Translations under genes and position numbers: made by a program
In this document: positions 10,634 to 22,261 of the stretch, piece after piece
Numbering within the stretch: position 1 is the first letter of the stretch
Layout: the number at the start of each line of letters is the position of its first letter
The notes under the pieces: model-generated
Told to the model about the DNA's origin: nothing
The model's input: the letters and a program-made list of their open reading frames with translations, nothing else
Database searches by the model: none
Origin: Tanypteryx hageni
Lineage: Eukaryota; Arthropoda; Insecta; Odonata; Petaluridae
Assembly: GCA_028673005.1 (NCBI GenBank)
Contig: CM054114.1
Span: 16,307,516-16,371,515, forward strand
DNA length: 64,000 nucleotides
Direction of reading: 5' to 3'

Positions 10634-11596
10634 GAGTAAATTCCACAAAGTAGAGCCCTACCTCATTAATGATACTATTATTTAGGTTCGTTAATACCTG
10701 TGTCGATGTATCACGTGTAGTATACTTGAACAAGTTGAGAATGGAATTCCTTTACCTAATAGTCGAATTGCACTGATTTCTAAATCGTGCAAATTTATTC
10801 CCTTTACCTAGAGCTGAAATTTTAGCCTTAGAGCATTTCGTAAATTATAGCATTAATTTTCTATGGACAAATTCGTTATAAGTAATGATATATTTTGTTG
10901 ATAGCCAGATTTTCAAAATCTCGAGGACTTATTTTTTAAATAAGAAAAAAGATACTTTTATAAATAAATTCCTTTATTATTTAGTTATATTTATGGCTTA
11001 GATTTGGAATAACGGGTACACCGTTGCCGTTGCGATTTTCCATCTTTTGTTTTACCAGCAAGCAGACGCGACGCACCCAATCTTCAATACGTAGCAACAT
11101 CGTACTCGGCTCCACCGGGTTGGGTAGGTTGGTTAAGGTGTTTTGGTTAAAAAAGATTTCAAGGAACAATTTATTTAACCATGTAATACACAAAGAAAAT
11201 TGACATATTTCATTATTAACCGCGCGAAAAACGGCAAAAGAAGATCAAAAATAGCAACAATACGGCGGGACCCGGGATTGCAAAGCTGTTCCATATTTAT
11301 AATTACTAGGAACTTGTTTTAACAAATCATTATTTTTCTATAGATTTATAAAAATCACAGCATTTATATCGAAATTTATTTTAATCACACCCTCTGCAGT
11401 AAAACATTCCAATGTTTTTTCTCTGGTCCATATATCATTGATGGTTGAAAAAATCATTCACTGCTGCATTTGTTCCTGGTAGTGCAAAACAAAATTAGGT
11501 CGTCGACAACAGATTTGGATATGGTATAAGCTCCTAATCAAAATAGCAAAGACTTTATTACTTAATATTTCTACTATGAATTCTGATGTTCATGGG
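10634..11596. other. Intronic sequence with one unassigned ORF
   Basis: Holds a 70-codon minus-strand ORF at 10981-11193 whose translation (VEPSTMLLRIEDWVRRVCLL) is moderately GC-rich and identical in the right arm (34829-35041). I cannot assign it; it could be a Harbinger-related exon piece. Otherwise AT-rich with no further feature. Confidence 0.35.
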
Positions 11597-12520
11597 GTCG
11601 AGTGATTAAAAATTTAGCTAATGCTAAAAGCATTTGCTTCATATTGAGTGAATAAAAGTTTGCTTTTGCTTATAAGCGTTTGCTACTCAGTTTTAAGCAA
11701 ATGCTTAAATTTTACGGAAGAAAGCTCTTTGCAACTTGTTTTTGTTTGCATTTAAAGTTTTACGTAGTTGAATTTCAAACTAAAAACATAAATATATTGG
11801 GTAATATTTTTTAAAAAGTTAATTAATAATTTTTTAAAACTATTTCTTTTATAACTGAATTTGATATTATCACAAATCATGGGTGTATTTTTATTCAATT
11901 AGTTATAGTAATTTTATCCTGTCATTTGCCTTTATAGTGATTTTGGATGCCACAAATTTTTCTGTCTTACATACAGTTGTACATTGTACGTGGTGATCTT
12001 CCCCGACTTCTATTTGAAATCCAGGATCACTTAAGTACCTTAAAAATATTTATATCTTCTGTTTGGAAGATGGTACCCCGTCACCTCTATCTTGATATTC
12101 TCCGAGTAACAGATTTGAAATATTGGTACTTAACATTTTTTTCAGAGAAATTATATAAATTTTTATAACCGTTGGTTGTTGAAACTTTTCTCGTATTTTT
12201 TAACCTTTCGTGTCACCATAAATTAATGTATTAGTATTTAGGATTAATTATCATGAAAATAGAGTACTTAGAAATATTGTAGCAAGCCCTTTACTTCACT
12301 TAAAAAAGTTTAAGCATATGCTTAAAGCATTAAGCAAAAGCTCGGTTTTATTCACACAATTTTAAGCAAATGCTTAAGAAAATTCCTAAAAATAAGCTAA
12401 TGCTTATTCTTTCTAGCAAAAGCAAATGCTATTCTTCTTATTCACTCCAAATTAAGCATTTGCTTAAAAAGTGAGAGAAATCTTAAGCATAAGCATTTGC
12501 TTATTTTTTATTCACTCGAC
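11597..12520. mobile_element. MITE with AAGCAAATGCTT palindromic sub-repeats
   Basis: A roughly 924-bp element with no transposase-like coding sequence. It begins GTCGAGTGATTAAAAATTTA and ends with the reverse complement of GTCGAGTGAATAAAAAATAA. Both terminal 100-230 bp regions are packed with AAGCAAATGCTT, AAGCATTTGCTT and AAGCATATGCTT palindromes and degenerate forms, so the ends are long, internally repetitive inverted repeats. The middle contains an incidental 73-codon ORF. Flanks read TTCATGG and TCATGAT. The superfamily is unclear. The right-arm copy is 33502-34425. Confidence 0.75.
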
Positions 12521-13040
12521 TCATGATAACATCTTACCAGTTTACTTATTTTTTTTAAACATTGTCATACAAAATCTTTAAATTCTTGTATTGTTGTTGC
12601 TCCTTCCAAGTATGGCTTCTGTGATATTCTGACCATGCTGACGGCAGTGTGTTTTTGTTTTGTTGGTTGAATAATCAATCGTAGTCAAAATTACAAAAAT
12701 GTGTGAGGACATCTGTTCACATTAACTATAATTATTAACAAACAAGTGTTACAGATAGCAAAGTGACTCCAGTTATCGTAGCAAAAACTTAAAAGAGTTA
12801 CAACGATAATGCTAGTTGCAACATTTTACAAGTATTACAAAAATTTCTAGATCTATGTACTGCTTTTTGGACAGAAAACTATTGTTAAACTTTGCAACTC
12901 AGAAACATTGTTTTTTATATTTACAGAGAATTTAGTTAACTTTTTCAAATGAAACTGTTGTATAGAAATTTAATTCATACTCATATCATTGTGTCTTGAC
13001 AATTTCCTGTGACTCACGATTTCTTATCTGATTTTTTCAG

Positions 13041-13120
13041 AAGAGTTGCTCCAAGAGATTCTTACGAGAACATTACAAACATCCCGTCGACCACAGAGCT
13101 GATACCAAGGAAGGATATCG
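13041..13120 (+). CDS. Host-like gene, exon 3
   Basis: Exon of 80 bp between CTGATTTTTTCAG (ending 13040) and GATATCG|GTGAGA (donor at 13121). In the phase set by exon 2 (phase 2) it reads RVAPRDSYENITNIPSTTEL then IPRKDI, and it leaves phase 1, which is what the exon at 14318 requires. It lies only 42 bp from the inner end of the left arm. The right-arm copy (32903-32982) carries a TAG at the CCG (Pro) codon. The support is splice-site quality and phase; no homologue is recognised. Confidence 0.55.
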
Positions 13121-13162
13121 GTGAGAGTAATCGATTTTTGTTACAAAATAGAATAAATGAGC

Positions 13163-14317
13163 TTCCCACTTTGTGTTGGGTTTATCAGTTTGATTGTTGT
13201 ATGTGATATTCTCATTCAAAACTTGCAATTTGTCAAATGGCATTCCAATGTCTCCAATCTATTTATTTATTCATGTAAAAGTAGTTTTTTGGAATTTAAA
13301 GCATTTGAGAACATTTTTCCAATATAGATTTTTGCTTGTACTGGTAGATGTTTAGAAATAGGATTTCTACCTAACAAAAATTACAGAAAATTTTTAAATT
13401 TTAATCACATGATACAATAAGTAGCATATAAATTTGTCATATATTTGGCAATTAGCCAAAGTATTTACATATTTAACCAGCAATATTTTCAATACGTAAA
13501 AATGGAATATACACTAATCCCCCGATATCCGCGAGGGATGCATTACAATTTGTAAATCCTCCAAATAGCTATTTAAAAAAGTATTTTGTAAATGCTAAAC
13601 ATTTTTTATATTAAAATTCAGGGAGATTCATAATTATTGATAAAGATTTAAATAAGAATAATTTGTTTTGCTGATTTTACCTAAAATTAATAATGTCCAT
13701 GAAAGGGTTTAATCATCGGAGGGGCAATGTACTGTGTGAATGGAGAGCTTGTAATGCCAGCAGTTTTGATTCAGGAAATGTAATTACTACTTATTCAGTC
13801 AATTAATTTCAAATCGTTAAATTTTGTGCATTTACTGTTTTTACCTGGATATAAGAATTTGTTTTATTTTAAGAACAATTACTAGTAATGTATTTCTAAG
13901 AAACCATTATGTTTTTTCTTGAAGTCACTCGTTTGTTTTGAAAACATCCATTTTTAATATTTAATCATCACTTAGTCTGAAATTTGCTTAAGTACAAATA
14001 AATATTTGTGATGCTGTATATTTAACCCCCTTTTTCAACTTGATTGCTCAGGTTATTGTTGAAAAAGTTTTGAAATCCAACCAAGGAGATTATTCTGCAT
14101 GATACAAAATATTTCAGCTTAATACTTACAATTTTAAAAAAGTTGTCATCTTTTTGATTTATGCAAATTGCAAGAATTTATAAAAACTTAAGAGGGAAAA
14201 AGTTATTTAGGTAAATACAGTGAATGCAATGTATTATTTAACTAATGATACATTTAAAAAGTTTTTGGCTAAACAAACTAGATGTTCATTTTATATATTC
14301 TGCATTAATGTTTTCAG
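13163..14317. other. Unique DNA inside the left arm, with a small MITE
   Basis: AT-rich non-coding sequence, putatively intron between exons at 13041 and 14318. It contains a small TIR element at about 13507-13735 (listed separately). Nothing else recognisable. Confidence 0.4.
13507..13735. mobile_element. Short pogo/Tigger-like MITE
   Basis: The left end TACACTAATCCCCCGATATC pairs imperfectly with the reverse complement of ATCATCGGAGGGGCAATGTA at the right end, giving terminal inverted repeats of about 22 bp on a roughly 230-bp AT-rich body. The CCCCGATATCCGCG style is typical of pogo/Tigger ends. No coding capacity. Confidence 0.5.
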
Positions 14318-14355
14318 TGCAACTACTGAGGAAGCAGTCCGGTGAAATGAAGAAA
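14318..14355 (+). CDS. Host-like gene, candidate exon 4
   Basis: A 38-bp exon between TTAATGTTTTCAG (ending 14317) and AAGAAA|GTATGTG (donor at 14356). Joined to the phase-1 end of the exon at 13041 it restores GTG and reads VQLLRKQSGEMKK, with a phase-0 end. It lies outside the inverted repeat, so if correct the gene continues from the left arm into unique DNA. Small exon size makes chance matching a concern. The DNA after it (14356-14946) shows no recognisable feature. Confidence 0.45.
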
Positions 14356-14946
14356 GTATGTGCTTATAGTGGTTGGTGAAGAATTGGAGCTTTCAGTATC
14401 CAGGATTATGTGAGTGATAGAAGCAGAGAAGTTTTATAATGGAAGTGACAGAGCAGAGAGCGGACGGGAGGATTTTGCAGCCGTGCCTATATAAAAAATC
14501 CCCCAAGTCCAACATACCTAAAATAGTGGCCGGGACAAGCTTCTGGAGTTGGTGTTGAGAAAGTGAAAAAACTAAGTTCGTTGTATTCTTTTATTTGCAT
14601 TATGAAAATTGAACATTGTGATGATACAAATTGTACTTAATAAAAAATAACAATAAACGACAAGATTCATTATTACAAAAACAAGTAATATTTAATGTGT
14701 TGTTTCTGTTGTCTTCAAAAAAGGGATGAGGGAAAAAATCCCTCCCCTCCAAACGTGGGTGCAAGAGCAAAAAGGAGTGCATCCATGGCTAGATTAAATA
14801 AGATGGAATGAAGGAGAGTTGTTTAGACCCAGGTGATGAAAACTGGTCTGTTCACAAAAGAAAAACAGTTGCAGTAAATGGAATGGCAAGAACTGTTACA
14901 TTTGGATTAAAAAGACAAAAAATTCATGATTGCTCTGAAAAACTTA

Positions 14947-17163
14947 TTACACATTGAAAAAGAACTGGAAACTCGTGAAAATGCTCATAAAATCAGACAT
15001 GATTTTTAAGACAACTGTTAAAAAACGGCAAAAATAACAGTTAAAATAACTGTTGAATATTTTTGGGAATTTTATTGGTTGACAGAACTTAAATAGCCAT
15101 CCATAAGGATGTAGAAAGCTTATTTTAACCTTATCTGTATCTTCATTCACATTCAAAACACATCCTAGCCACCAGTGACCATCATACATGCATGCAACAA
15201 ACCCTGTTGTATCAGTGAGCTCTGGTTCATGTTGCTTTTTCGTCAGTGATTCCTCTTTTACTTCATGAGAATTTGAAAAGACTTTCACTTTAAAGGTACT
15301 ATGGCTATCTGGCATAACACAGTGTAGCTTTTGTGTACCTGCAATTGTGCGAATGTTTTCAAAACGCTTTTGAAGGAGGGAATCCTCTTCATCATATTCC
15401 ATATTAGTGTGATAATGAAAGTGACACAATGTAATGTTTTTTGAACACCATTCAAATAATTGTCTTGGTGTCATGATCTGCAAGTTGTATGAACACTGCA
15501 AACTAGCACGGGCAGCAAGTCTCTTGACAGTACCTGCTATACCATCACATGGTATAGCAAAGAAATGCCACTCTGCTGAGACATTGAAATCTGTATGATG
15601 GTAACATAGGTTAACAAAATTCTTCCAGTTTTTACATTGCGCTGCAGAGCCATCAGAAATGTAATAAATATGCTTAGGTGTTCTATTAAAATTGGACGTC
15701 AGAAACTTTATTAAATGGCTTTGGAAAAGATGCACACTGACAGTATCATGCCGAAGGCATTCTGATATTAAAACAAAAGAAATGTGATCTATTGCAAAGG
15801 TTTCAGGATTTCTGTAATAAGCTACAAAGGGATGAATTGTGGCTTGAGCATTGTTCCAATGGAACCCCTGCACCTCATCCTGAAGAACAAATGCATAATT
15901 CTCTGCAAAATCACATATGATAATGTATACATTGTCAAAAAGCTTCTCTTTCAATTCTGTTAAAAAGTGAGACTGCTGGGCTGCTATGAAAGAATGCGGC
16001 AAGAGATTTTGTAATTTTTTCTCGAAGATTTCCAAAAATTCTTGTACAGAAGTGATAACTGTTTGGAGTGTAGTTCTATCTGTAGATGACCATATTTTGC
16101 ATGTTATTTCATCAATTCCATTTACATAAAAGAGATTAGCTAAGCATTCTGTTAAATGAGATGTACCAGGGCAGCTCTCACAGGATGACAGGTAACACAT
16201 TGGCTGTGGAGGATTACAAATTATTTGAGAAAGACAGTCTTTGTAACTGTTAAGTACCACTTGCACCAGCCAGAACACAGTTCTTGGGACGCAATTCACA
16301 AAACTTTCATAGTCCTATTTTCAGCTCTGGATTCTTATCTTTAAATGATTTATACACCTCTTTAAGATTTCCTAAAACCAAACACTTCTGTTTATGAGCC
16401 CTGGTTCCATTTTCCTTCATAGAAACAAAATCCTTCTTCCCAGGCAAACAGCGGCTTATGTCATCACTGTTATAGAAAGCTCTCACATGGGTCACGATAT
16501 TCTCACTCAGAATTCATCCAGGTCTAGGATTACGGGTTGCTAATGTACCACATTCCTTTACTAATTGTTTTGCTTTTCTCACTAAATAGTTTGAAGCTCC
16601 AAATTCATTTTCAATCCGTCGAATGCTCCAGCTTTCCGGCAGAACTGACAGTATTTGAATCTTTTCACTATTTGTGAGACTACTTTGAAATTTATCTCTT
16701 AGTTGGCTTATAATTTCAGATTCTTGAATTTTCCCACAAAAAGCCATATCTTCTGTTTTCGGACTGGATACTTAAGTATTTTTCAGTACCTCAGTAACTT
16801 TATCAAACTTTTTCTTAGGGTATTGTTTTTCTTGCAATCTCTTCTTTTTAACTGGTGACTCACCAAGTGATGTAAGATTCTCATTTAATGCATGTAAAGC
16901 TACATGTGGGGCTACTAATGTGTCGGAGTAATCTCCTGAAGTCAGTGAACTAGATGACTGTAGTTCTGTACTCCCAATATCTTTGGATGAACTTGGAGCT
17001 GAGAAATGTGTTGATGGCTCTTGAATCTCTGATAGTTTTTCCTACATATGCCACATATTTTTTGCCCTGTATTTATACCACTGATCTTCTGAACCATCCA
17101 CATTTGCACTTTTCATAGATCTTTCTTACATCTTTCGTGTCCATCTTCCTTAAAGCCTATGGC
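14947..17163 (-). pseudogene. DNA transposon protein with SDG and CDG..GTVKR signatures
   Basis: Minus-strand reading falls into successive pieces of one protein broken by frameshifts and at least one in-frame stop: an N-terminal Cys pair (ICGICRK), a Ser-rich and Lys-rich linker (LGESPVKKKRLQEKQYPKKK), SWSIRRIENEFGASNYLVRK, PGKKDFVSMKENGTRAHKQK, then a 450-codon open stretch (14947-16299) with YYISDGSAAQCKNWKNFVNL, WHFFAIPCDGIAGTVKRLAA and TPRQLFEWCSKNITLCHFHY. I recall this arrangement from repetitive, transposase-like proteins in many invertebrates; the SDG and CDG acidic residues may be catalytic. I cannot name the superfamily. Ends not defined. Confidence 0.65.
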
Positions 17164-17194
17164 ACAAATGTTGTAATTACTGAGTAATCATGTA

Positions 17195-17300
17195 GACCAA
17201 CTAACCAATAACATATGTTCTTATTACCACCTATCACAGTAAGCTGTAAATGTCAGCTAGCCAATAACATACATTGTTATTATGACCAATCACAGTACAA
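17195..17300. repeat. Two CCAAT-containing tandem units upstream of the transposon gene
   Basis: AACCAATAACATATGTTCTT and GCCAATAACATACATTGTTA lie about 61 bp apart, each followed by a (A)CC(A/T)ATCACAGTA block. They sit just 5' of the minus-strand transposon gene and could be its sub-terminal or promoter repeats. Confidence 0.45.
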
Positions 17301-18429
17301 GTTATGAAGGCCAGTCTAGGAATTCAAGTATTCATCACTCACTACCAGTCAGTGTATAATTAACCACCAGTGAGATAATATTATTTGTTAACTGTATGTT
17401 GCCCAAGCTTGGATCAGATAATATTAGATATTGTCAGTTTCTGTGATAAATATACATGAGATAATATTTAAATGTGTTAATGAGAAAACAGTTACTCAGA
17501 AGATGGATATTGAGAAAGTGCTTTATTGCTGTAATCCTTTTAAAGTGAACCACATTATGATCTAAATTTGCCTCTGGTATTGGCAGAGTGGCCTTAATTA
17601 ATGTTCAGGCAAAAATGACTGTTCTATCGCAGCGTTAGTGCCCGGCAAAGACACGATGAATTATCAGATTTTCTGTGTTTGGAATATTAATGTTTTCACG
17701 ACAAATATCTATAAGTATGCACATTTAACCATCTCTGATCTGTAGATAATTACTCCATGTCCCATTCGGCTAGCAAGTTCTCCTTAAGATATAAATTATG
17801 GACACACACACAGTTCATTAAAAAGATCATCTTGATGGATGGCTGGAATGAATTCAGCCTTCCCTAGTTTTACGAACTACCATTTTACCAGTTCTTGCTT
17901 ACACGAACTGAGCAATTTCATGCCTATCTTTATTCGAATTGCGAATGACAAATTTTCGCTTATATGAGTTCATTACGTTAGCAAGAAAATCCTTTTTTTC
18001 AAATATCGAATAAATGCGCTGCTCCGAATAAGAATTATCATCTCCGTCTCAGTACGCGCGTTGCCGTACTGTGTGAAATTCGGTTCGCAGAGTGGTGTGC
18101 ATTTTTATCTTTTAAATCAAGATATATTTTGGCCTTTCAGTTATTGAAAGTGGTAAAGTGAAAAAGAGAGAAGGGCTTTATGTGTAGCCCAGAAAGTAAA
18201 TGCATATTATTCAAAGATTGGAGAAAGGCGAGCGGTCGAAGGACATATACGCCGCATTTAACCTATCGTAGGCTACCATAGGCTAAGATATCATAGCATA
18301 ATACCGCTAATATATAGAGTAAGACATCATATGACTAGGAATGTCATTTAAATACATAAATATATCATTATTGATATTTTTTCTCAAATTGATATCATTC
18401 ATTATTGTTTTTAACTTTTAACTGTGGGA
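17301..18429. other. Unassigned DNA with TIR-like phrases
   Basis: No coding signal. At 17865-17990 phrases such as TTTACGAACTACCATTTTAC and CTTATATGAGTTCATTACGT resemble pogo/Tigger-type ends, but I could not pair them. A slightly GC-rich patch at 18040-18100 is unexplained. Confidence 0.25.
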
Positions 18430-18890
18430 TATTTTTTTATTTTGGCCTTCGGAACCAAATAAAAATTTTACATAGGATGAATTGGGAAAATAATCTTTGT
18501 TTTATGAGTATTTGCCTGACGAACAGGGGCATTTTCAACTTATAAAAAATAAGCTGTTGAACCATTATTAGTATTTATTCTTTCAAGAGTAGGCATCAGT
18601 CTCGGAAATCTTGTGCTCGTATGCGACAAAATTTGTCATTAAAATCACAAAATGATTTCAGTGCCTCCACTCGTACCGTGTCAATGTGAACAAATCTGAA
18701 TATTTTTACAATACCAACTTCCACGGACCGTTTTAATGTAAATTTGTTCCATGCAACCGATCCCCACAAATGTTCGACTACACTTGTCCGATAATTTCCG
18801 GAAAAGATTCTTAGAACCTGTACTTTATGCACCTCCACTGTTAGTACTTATTGGTAGTATCAGCTGACATGCTAACAATCTTAACAAGTT
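18430..18890 (-). pseudogene. hAT-type transposase internal fragment
   Basis: Minus strand reads, in broken frames, LVKIVSMSADTTNKY (the ADNTNT second-Asp block), then NYRTSVVEHLWGSVAWNKFT, VGIVKIFRFVHIDTVRVEAL and KSFCDF. This order matches the stretch that follows the block at the left window edge (1-46), so this is the next portion of the same family. Too decayed to be functional. Confidence 0.6.
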
Positions 18891-19294
18891 TTCGGAAGTG
18901 AGATATAATTTAATACATTAAAATCTTTGAGAGAGATAAATATTTTCATCTATGATTGGCACCATCAAATTCATTCACGCATCAGAGTAAATATATTCAG
19001 AAAAATCAGAACATCGTGATAAACACTCCCTTGTTGCTGGTCCTGGTGTTTTTTTAAGTATTCCGGCTGGAATCACTTCATTCTGAATAAGAGAACAACA
19101 ACGTAATTACGTAGATATGAAATGAAGTGGATGAAGTTTCTCAATATATATAAATAAATACATAAATGATACTTTGGGATCCGAAGGCTGATCAGAGCAG
19201 AAACCTTTCTGTTATTAACAGCATAAAATAACGTATTAGAAGGGTTTATAAGATAAGAGAAGAAGAAGAATGTAATCGCAAGTATTATACTTAC

Positions 19295-19461
19295 AGGCAA
19301 ATTGGCGGTATCGTACACCACGTCGGGCACGCCGTCTTCAACAGACCATCATCTCCTTCGGCGCCCGACGCAGTACCGCCTGTAAATTCCCAGGATCCAC
19401 CACGCTATGAGAGCGCCAGCTATGAAAATGGCCACCCCTAGGGCCAAATAATCACCAAAAT
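19295..19461 (-). CDS. Single exon encoding a transmembrane segment; in-frame TGA
   Basis: GC-rich 167-bp block on the minus strand between a good acceptor (TTGGTGTCTGCAG) and donor (GTAAGTATAA). The frame reads FGDYLALGVAIFIAGALIAW, WILGIYRRYCVGRRRR, a TGA, then WSVEDGVPDVVYDTANLP to the donor. This is a classic membrane-spanning helix followed by a basic stop-transfer cluster and a cytoplasmic tail. GC-rich third positions continue past the TGA. The TGA may be the true stop, a lesion, a sequencing error or a read-through codon. No neighbouring exons were found; the protein is not recognised. Confidence 0.55.
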
Positions 19462-22261
19462 CTGCAGACACCAATGAGAAAAGAATTTCGGATTTAACGT
19501 ATGTCGACGGCTTTGCTCTTTCTTTTTCATTTTGAACTATTCAAAGATTGTCAAAAATAAAATACTTTCTTAAATCTATATTTTGTGTTAACTCATAAAC
19601 CTACTTTGATTGTTTCAAGCTAAGAAAGATGTTGTAAGGGATAGGATTATATAAGTAATTTACTGGTTGTGTATGCATTAATAGTTATTCTTTGTACCGA
19701 GGACGAATGCTTAGAAAGACAGACGGACACAGCTAAGGTTAAATGAGCAAAATTATCCTAGGAAAAGAATAAGAAAACATCCAAATTGATTTGGATATCG
19801 AGAAAGGAAAAACTTGAACGTAAGTTGGTAAGCCATCGGAACCAGTTTCAGATCGTAAAGTAAAGCACCTTGCTAGTATGATAACGAGAGGATCAAAATG
19901 TACCGATGAAATTAGGGCTAGAATAGCGATCGTTAATTGCAACGAGAAGTAACATTTAATGCATTTAATTAAAATTCCACTAATCAACTGAGCTAGGCTA
20001 CGTTATGAGTTCTGAAATATGACAGATTTTCAATAATATTGGTGAAAAACAAGTTAATTACCTCTTCCGCCCACTATTTGCTCCTTCTTCCTTCGTTTTT
20101 CAACAAGAATGATCAAGTTCTGAATCGTGTGGTTTCCACGGTAACGGCCAGCAGAGACGACACAAGAAATAAGCCTCCATTGTTGGATATAATCAATTTA
20201 GAAAACAAGATAAATTTAAAGTTAAGCACTGCTAAAGGATATATATTAAAACCGATGCCAAAGAAATACAGAATTTACCTTAGAACAATCGAAAATTGAA
20301 CTATAATTTAACTCATACATACCTCACTTGAGATGAAGTACGTTAATCTTTACACTCACGCTCATTCCTTCGTCGTAAATTATTTATATCTTTTAACTTA
20401 CAAAAGCTGAGTGTATACGTATTTTAGTTCACTTCTTCGTCCTGAATAACCCATTTCCTTTCAATTAATATGTTCACTAGGCGCGATAAAGAAAATAAAA
20501 CTTATTACTTACTATGAGAACTTGTTTATTTCATTTGTTACGAAGATTGTTTTCGTTGACAAAAACAAACAGGAGGGAAAAGTATGTCTCTGCATAACAT
20601 AATAATAAGACGACACAAACAGGACTAACGATGCGAGCTTTCCAGTTAATCATTTATTTAATATTGGCTTTAACAGTTTTAAAATCACCGCAGAAATGTT
20701 GCTCCTTATGTTCTCAAATTTCATAATTGAGCGGTATAAAATTCGAACGGGATATTAAATTGAACACGCGTATTTTTGTTCAACAGAAACAATATTTATT
20801 AGACTATACCGAAGCCGAGTCCATCAATAGTTGTTGCAATGGCTACACTCTCGTAATGAGCGATAAAAACTGCAAAGACGGCAGTATTTACGCGAAATTC
20901 GAAGAAATACGATCGATGAGGAGCGTTTTACGATGAAAATTAGAATTCCCACTCCTCTCAGAGAACGTTACAAACCCCGCTCCGATATAACAATTCTAAG
21001 ATATTTTAATGTGCAAGAGAAAGTTGCTATGCTCGGTGGATTTCAGATTTCCCATGTAAATGAAACTGGAAGGATAGTTCCCAGTATCAAACCCGGGACT
21101 TCAATTTTCGCAACGAAAACTATCCTTGGGAGCTCGGCCCAAGTAGCGAAAGATTTCCACCAAGTGTGTGACAGCTTTTGGGTTCCTTTGTATAATGTAC
21201 GAATTATGAAGGCAGGAACGGAATTATCTCACAGGACAAGTACCGAAGATTTCTCCAATGTTTGACAGAATGAAACGGTCTCGTATGAGAGTTTAAAACA
21301 GGTTACTGTCTGATGTGTTATTGCCTTATTGTTGGACACACTCCACTACGGGAGGAGTTTCCTAATGAGTGACGTAGTGATTCTTATTCTTATTAAATTT
21401 AAATTACTTCGACAATTTTTTTTATCGTTTAAAAATGACAACAAATATGCTTAATTTCAGTACCAGATATAATTAAGCGATAATTAAATATAATTCTCCT
21501 GCGTAAAAAAATTAGCCGTGTATAATTACTTTCTGAAGATTGGGATATAAAAACCTCTAAGAAAATGGACATTTAGCTGGAGAGAAATATATTCTGCAAG
21601 GGGGAGTCTCGAATGCCAAAAGCACGGGACGCGAGACTTATGTTAGGCGATATCTCTAGCAGACAGACACCCGAGATAGCGAAGTTACAAGCATTTGAGA
21701 AAATCGGTCCATTTTTTGCACTTTTTAATTAATTATTTCTCTTAAACTTAAAGCCATAGGCTCGAAATTCCGAAAAGGTATTCTTATAGTTATTGACCAA
21801 CACTCTTCACTGCTAGAAGATGAACCGAATCTGTGAGTTACAGTCCGTAGCGTCTCCTTGTACGATATCTAGAATTTTTTACTCTAGAGTCTTTCTTTAA
21901 TGTTTACATTGTATAAATCAAAATAACTTTAAATTTATTTATAAAATCATAAATTCCTTTTGGTTTCATTTTTAAAGCAATTTTTAGTAAATTTAGAAAT
22001 TCTCGTTCAAGTTAAAAACTATCTTCATATATACAGTGAAACATTTTTTTAAAATTGTTTACATGCAAAATATATCGACTGGAACAGATCATCCCTCAAA
22101 TTTAAATAATTACATCAACAATCCTACTTAACTCAATAAAATGGTATCATTATAAAGAGGTTATGAATTTAGTATTTCAGAGCAGAGATTACTCATTTTT
22201 TCCCAAAATATTAATAGATAAACATTTAAAAAATTTGTAACTAATATTTCCGCATACTACC
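19462..22261. other. Unassigned non-coding DNA
   Basis: About 2.8 kb without a gene I can support. Open stretches at 20039-20299, 20727-20936 and 20933-21265 have no recognisable domains. If the exon at 19295-19461 belongs to a larger gene, part of this may be its upstream intron. Confidence 0.3.

Larger units (their letters stand above)
6498..13162 (+). repeat. Left arm of a roughly 6.67 kb inverted repeat
   Basis: This segment is the reverse complement of 32861-39542. Paired coordinates sum to about 46040 in the outer part and about 46022 in the inner part; the step is an 18-bp deletion in this arm inside the Harbinger gene. Divergence is low: only scattered substitutions were seen in the stretches compared. 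The inner end is sharp: TTACAAAATAGAATAAATGAGC at 13141-13162 matches 32861-32882, after which the flanks are unrelated. The outer end falls at about 6498. The host-gene exon chain continues past the inner boundary here (14318), which points to this arm as the original. Confidence 0.95.

Noticed and set aside
14323..14350. Hammerhead-like CTGAGGA ... GAAA
   Set aside because: No stem II can form between the two boxes, and the segment is better explained as a small exon.
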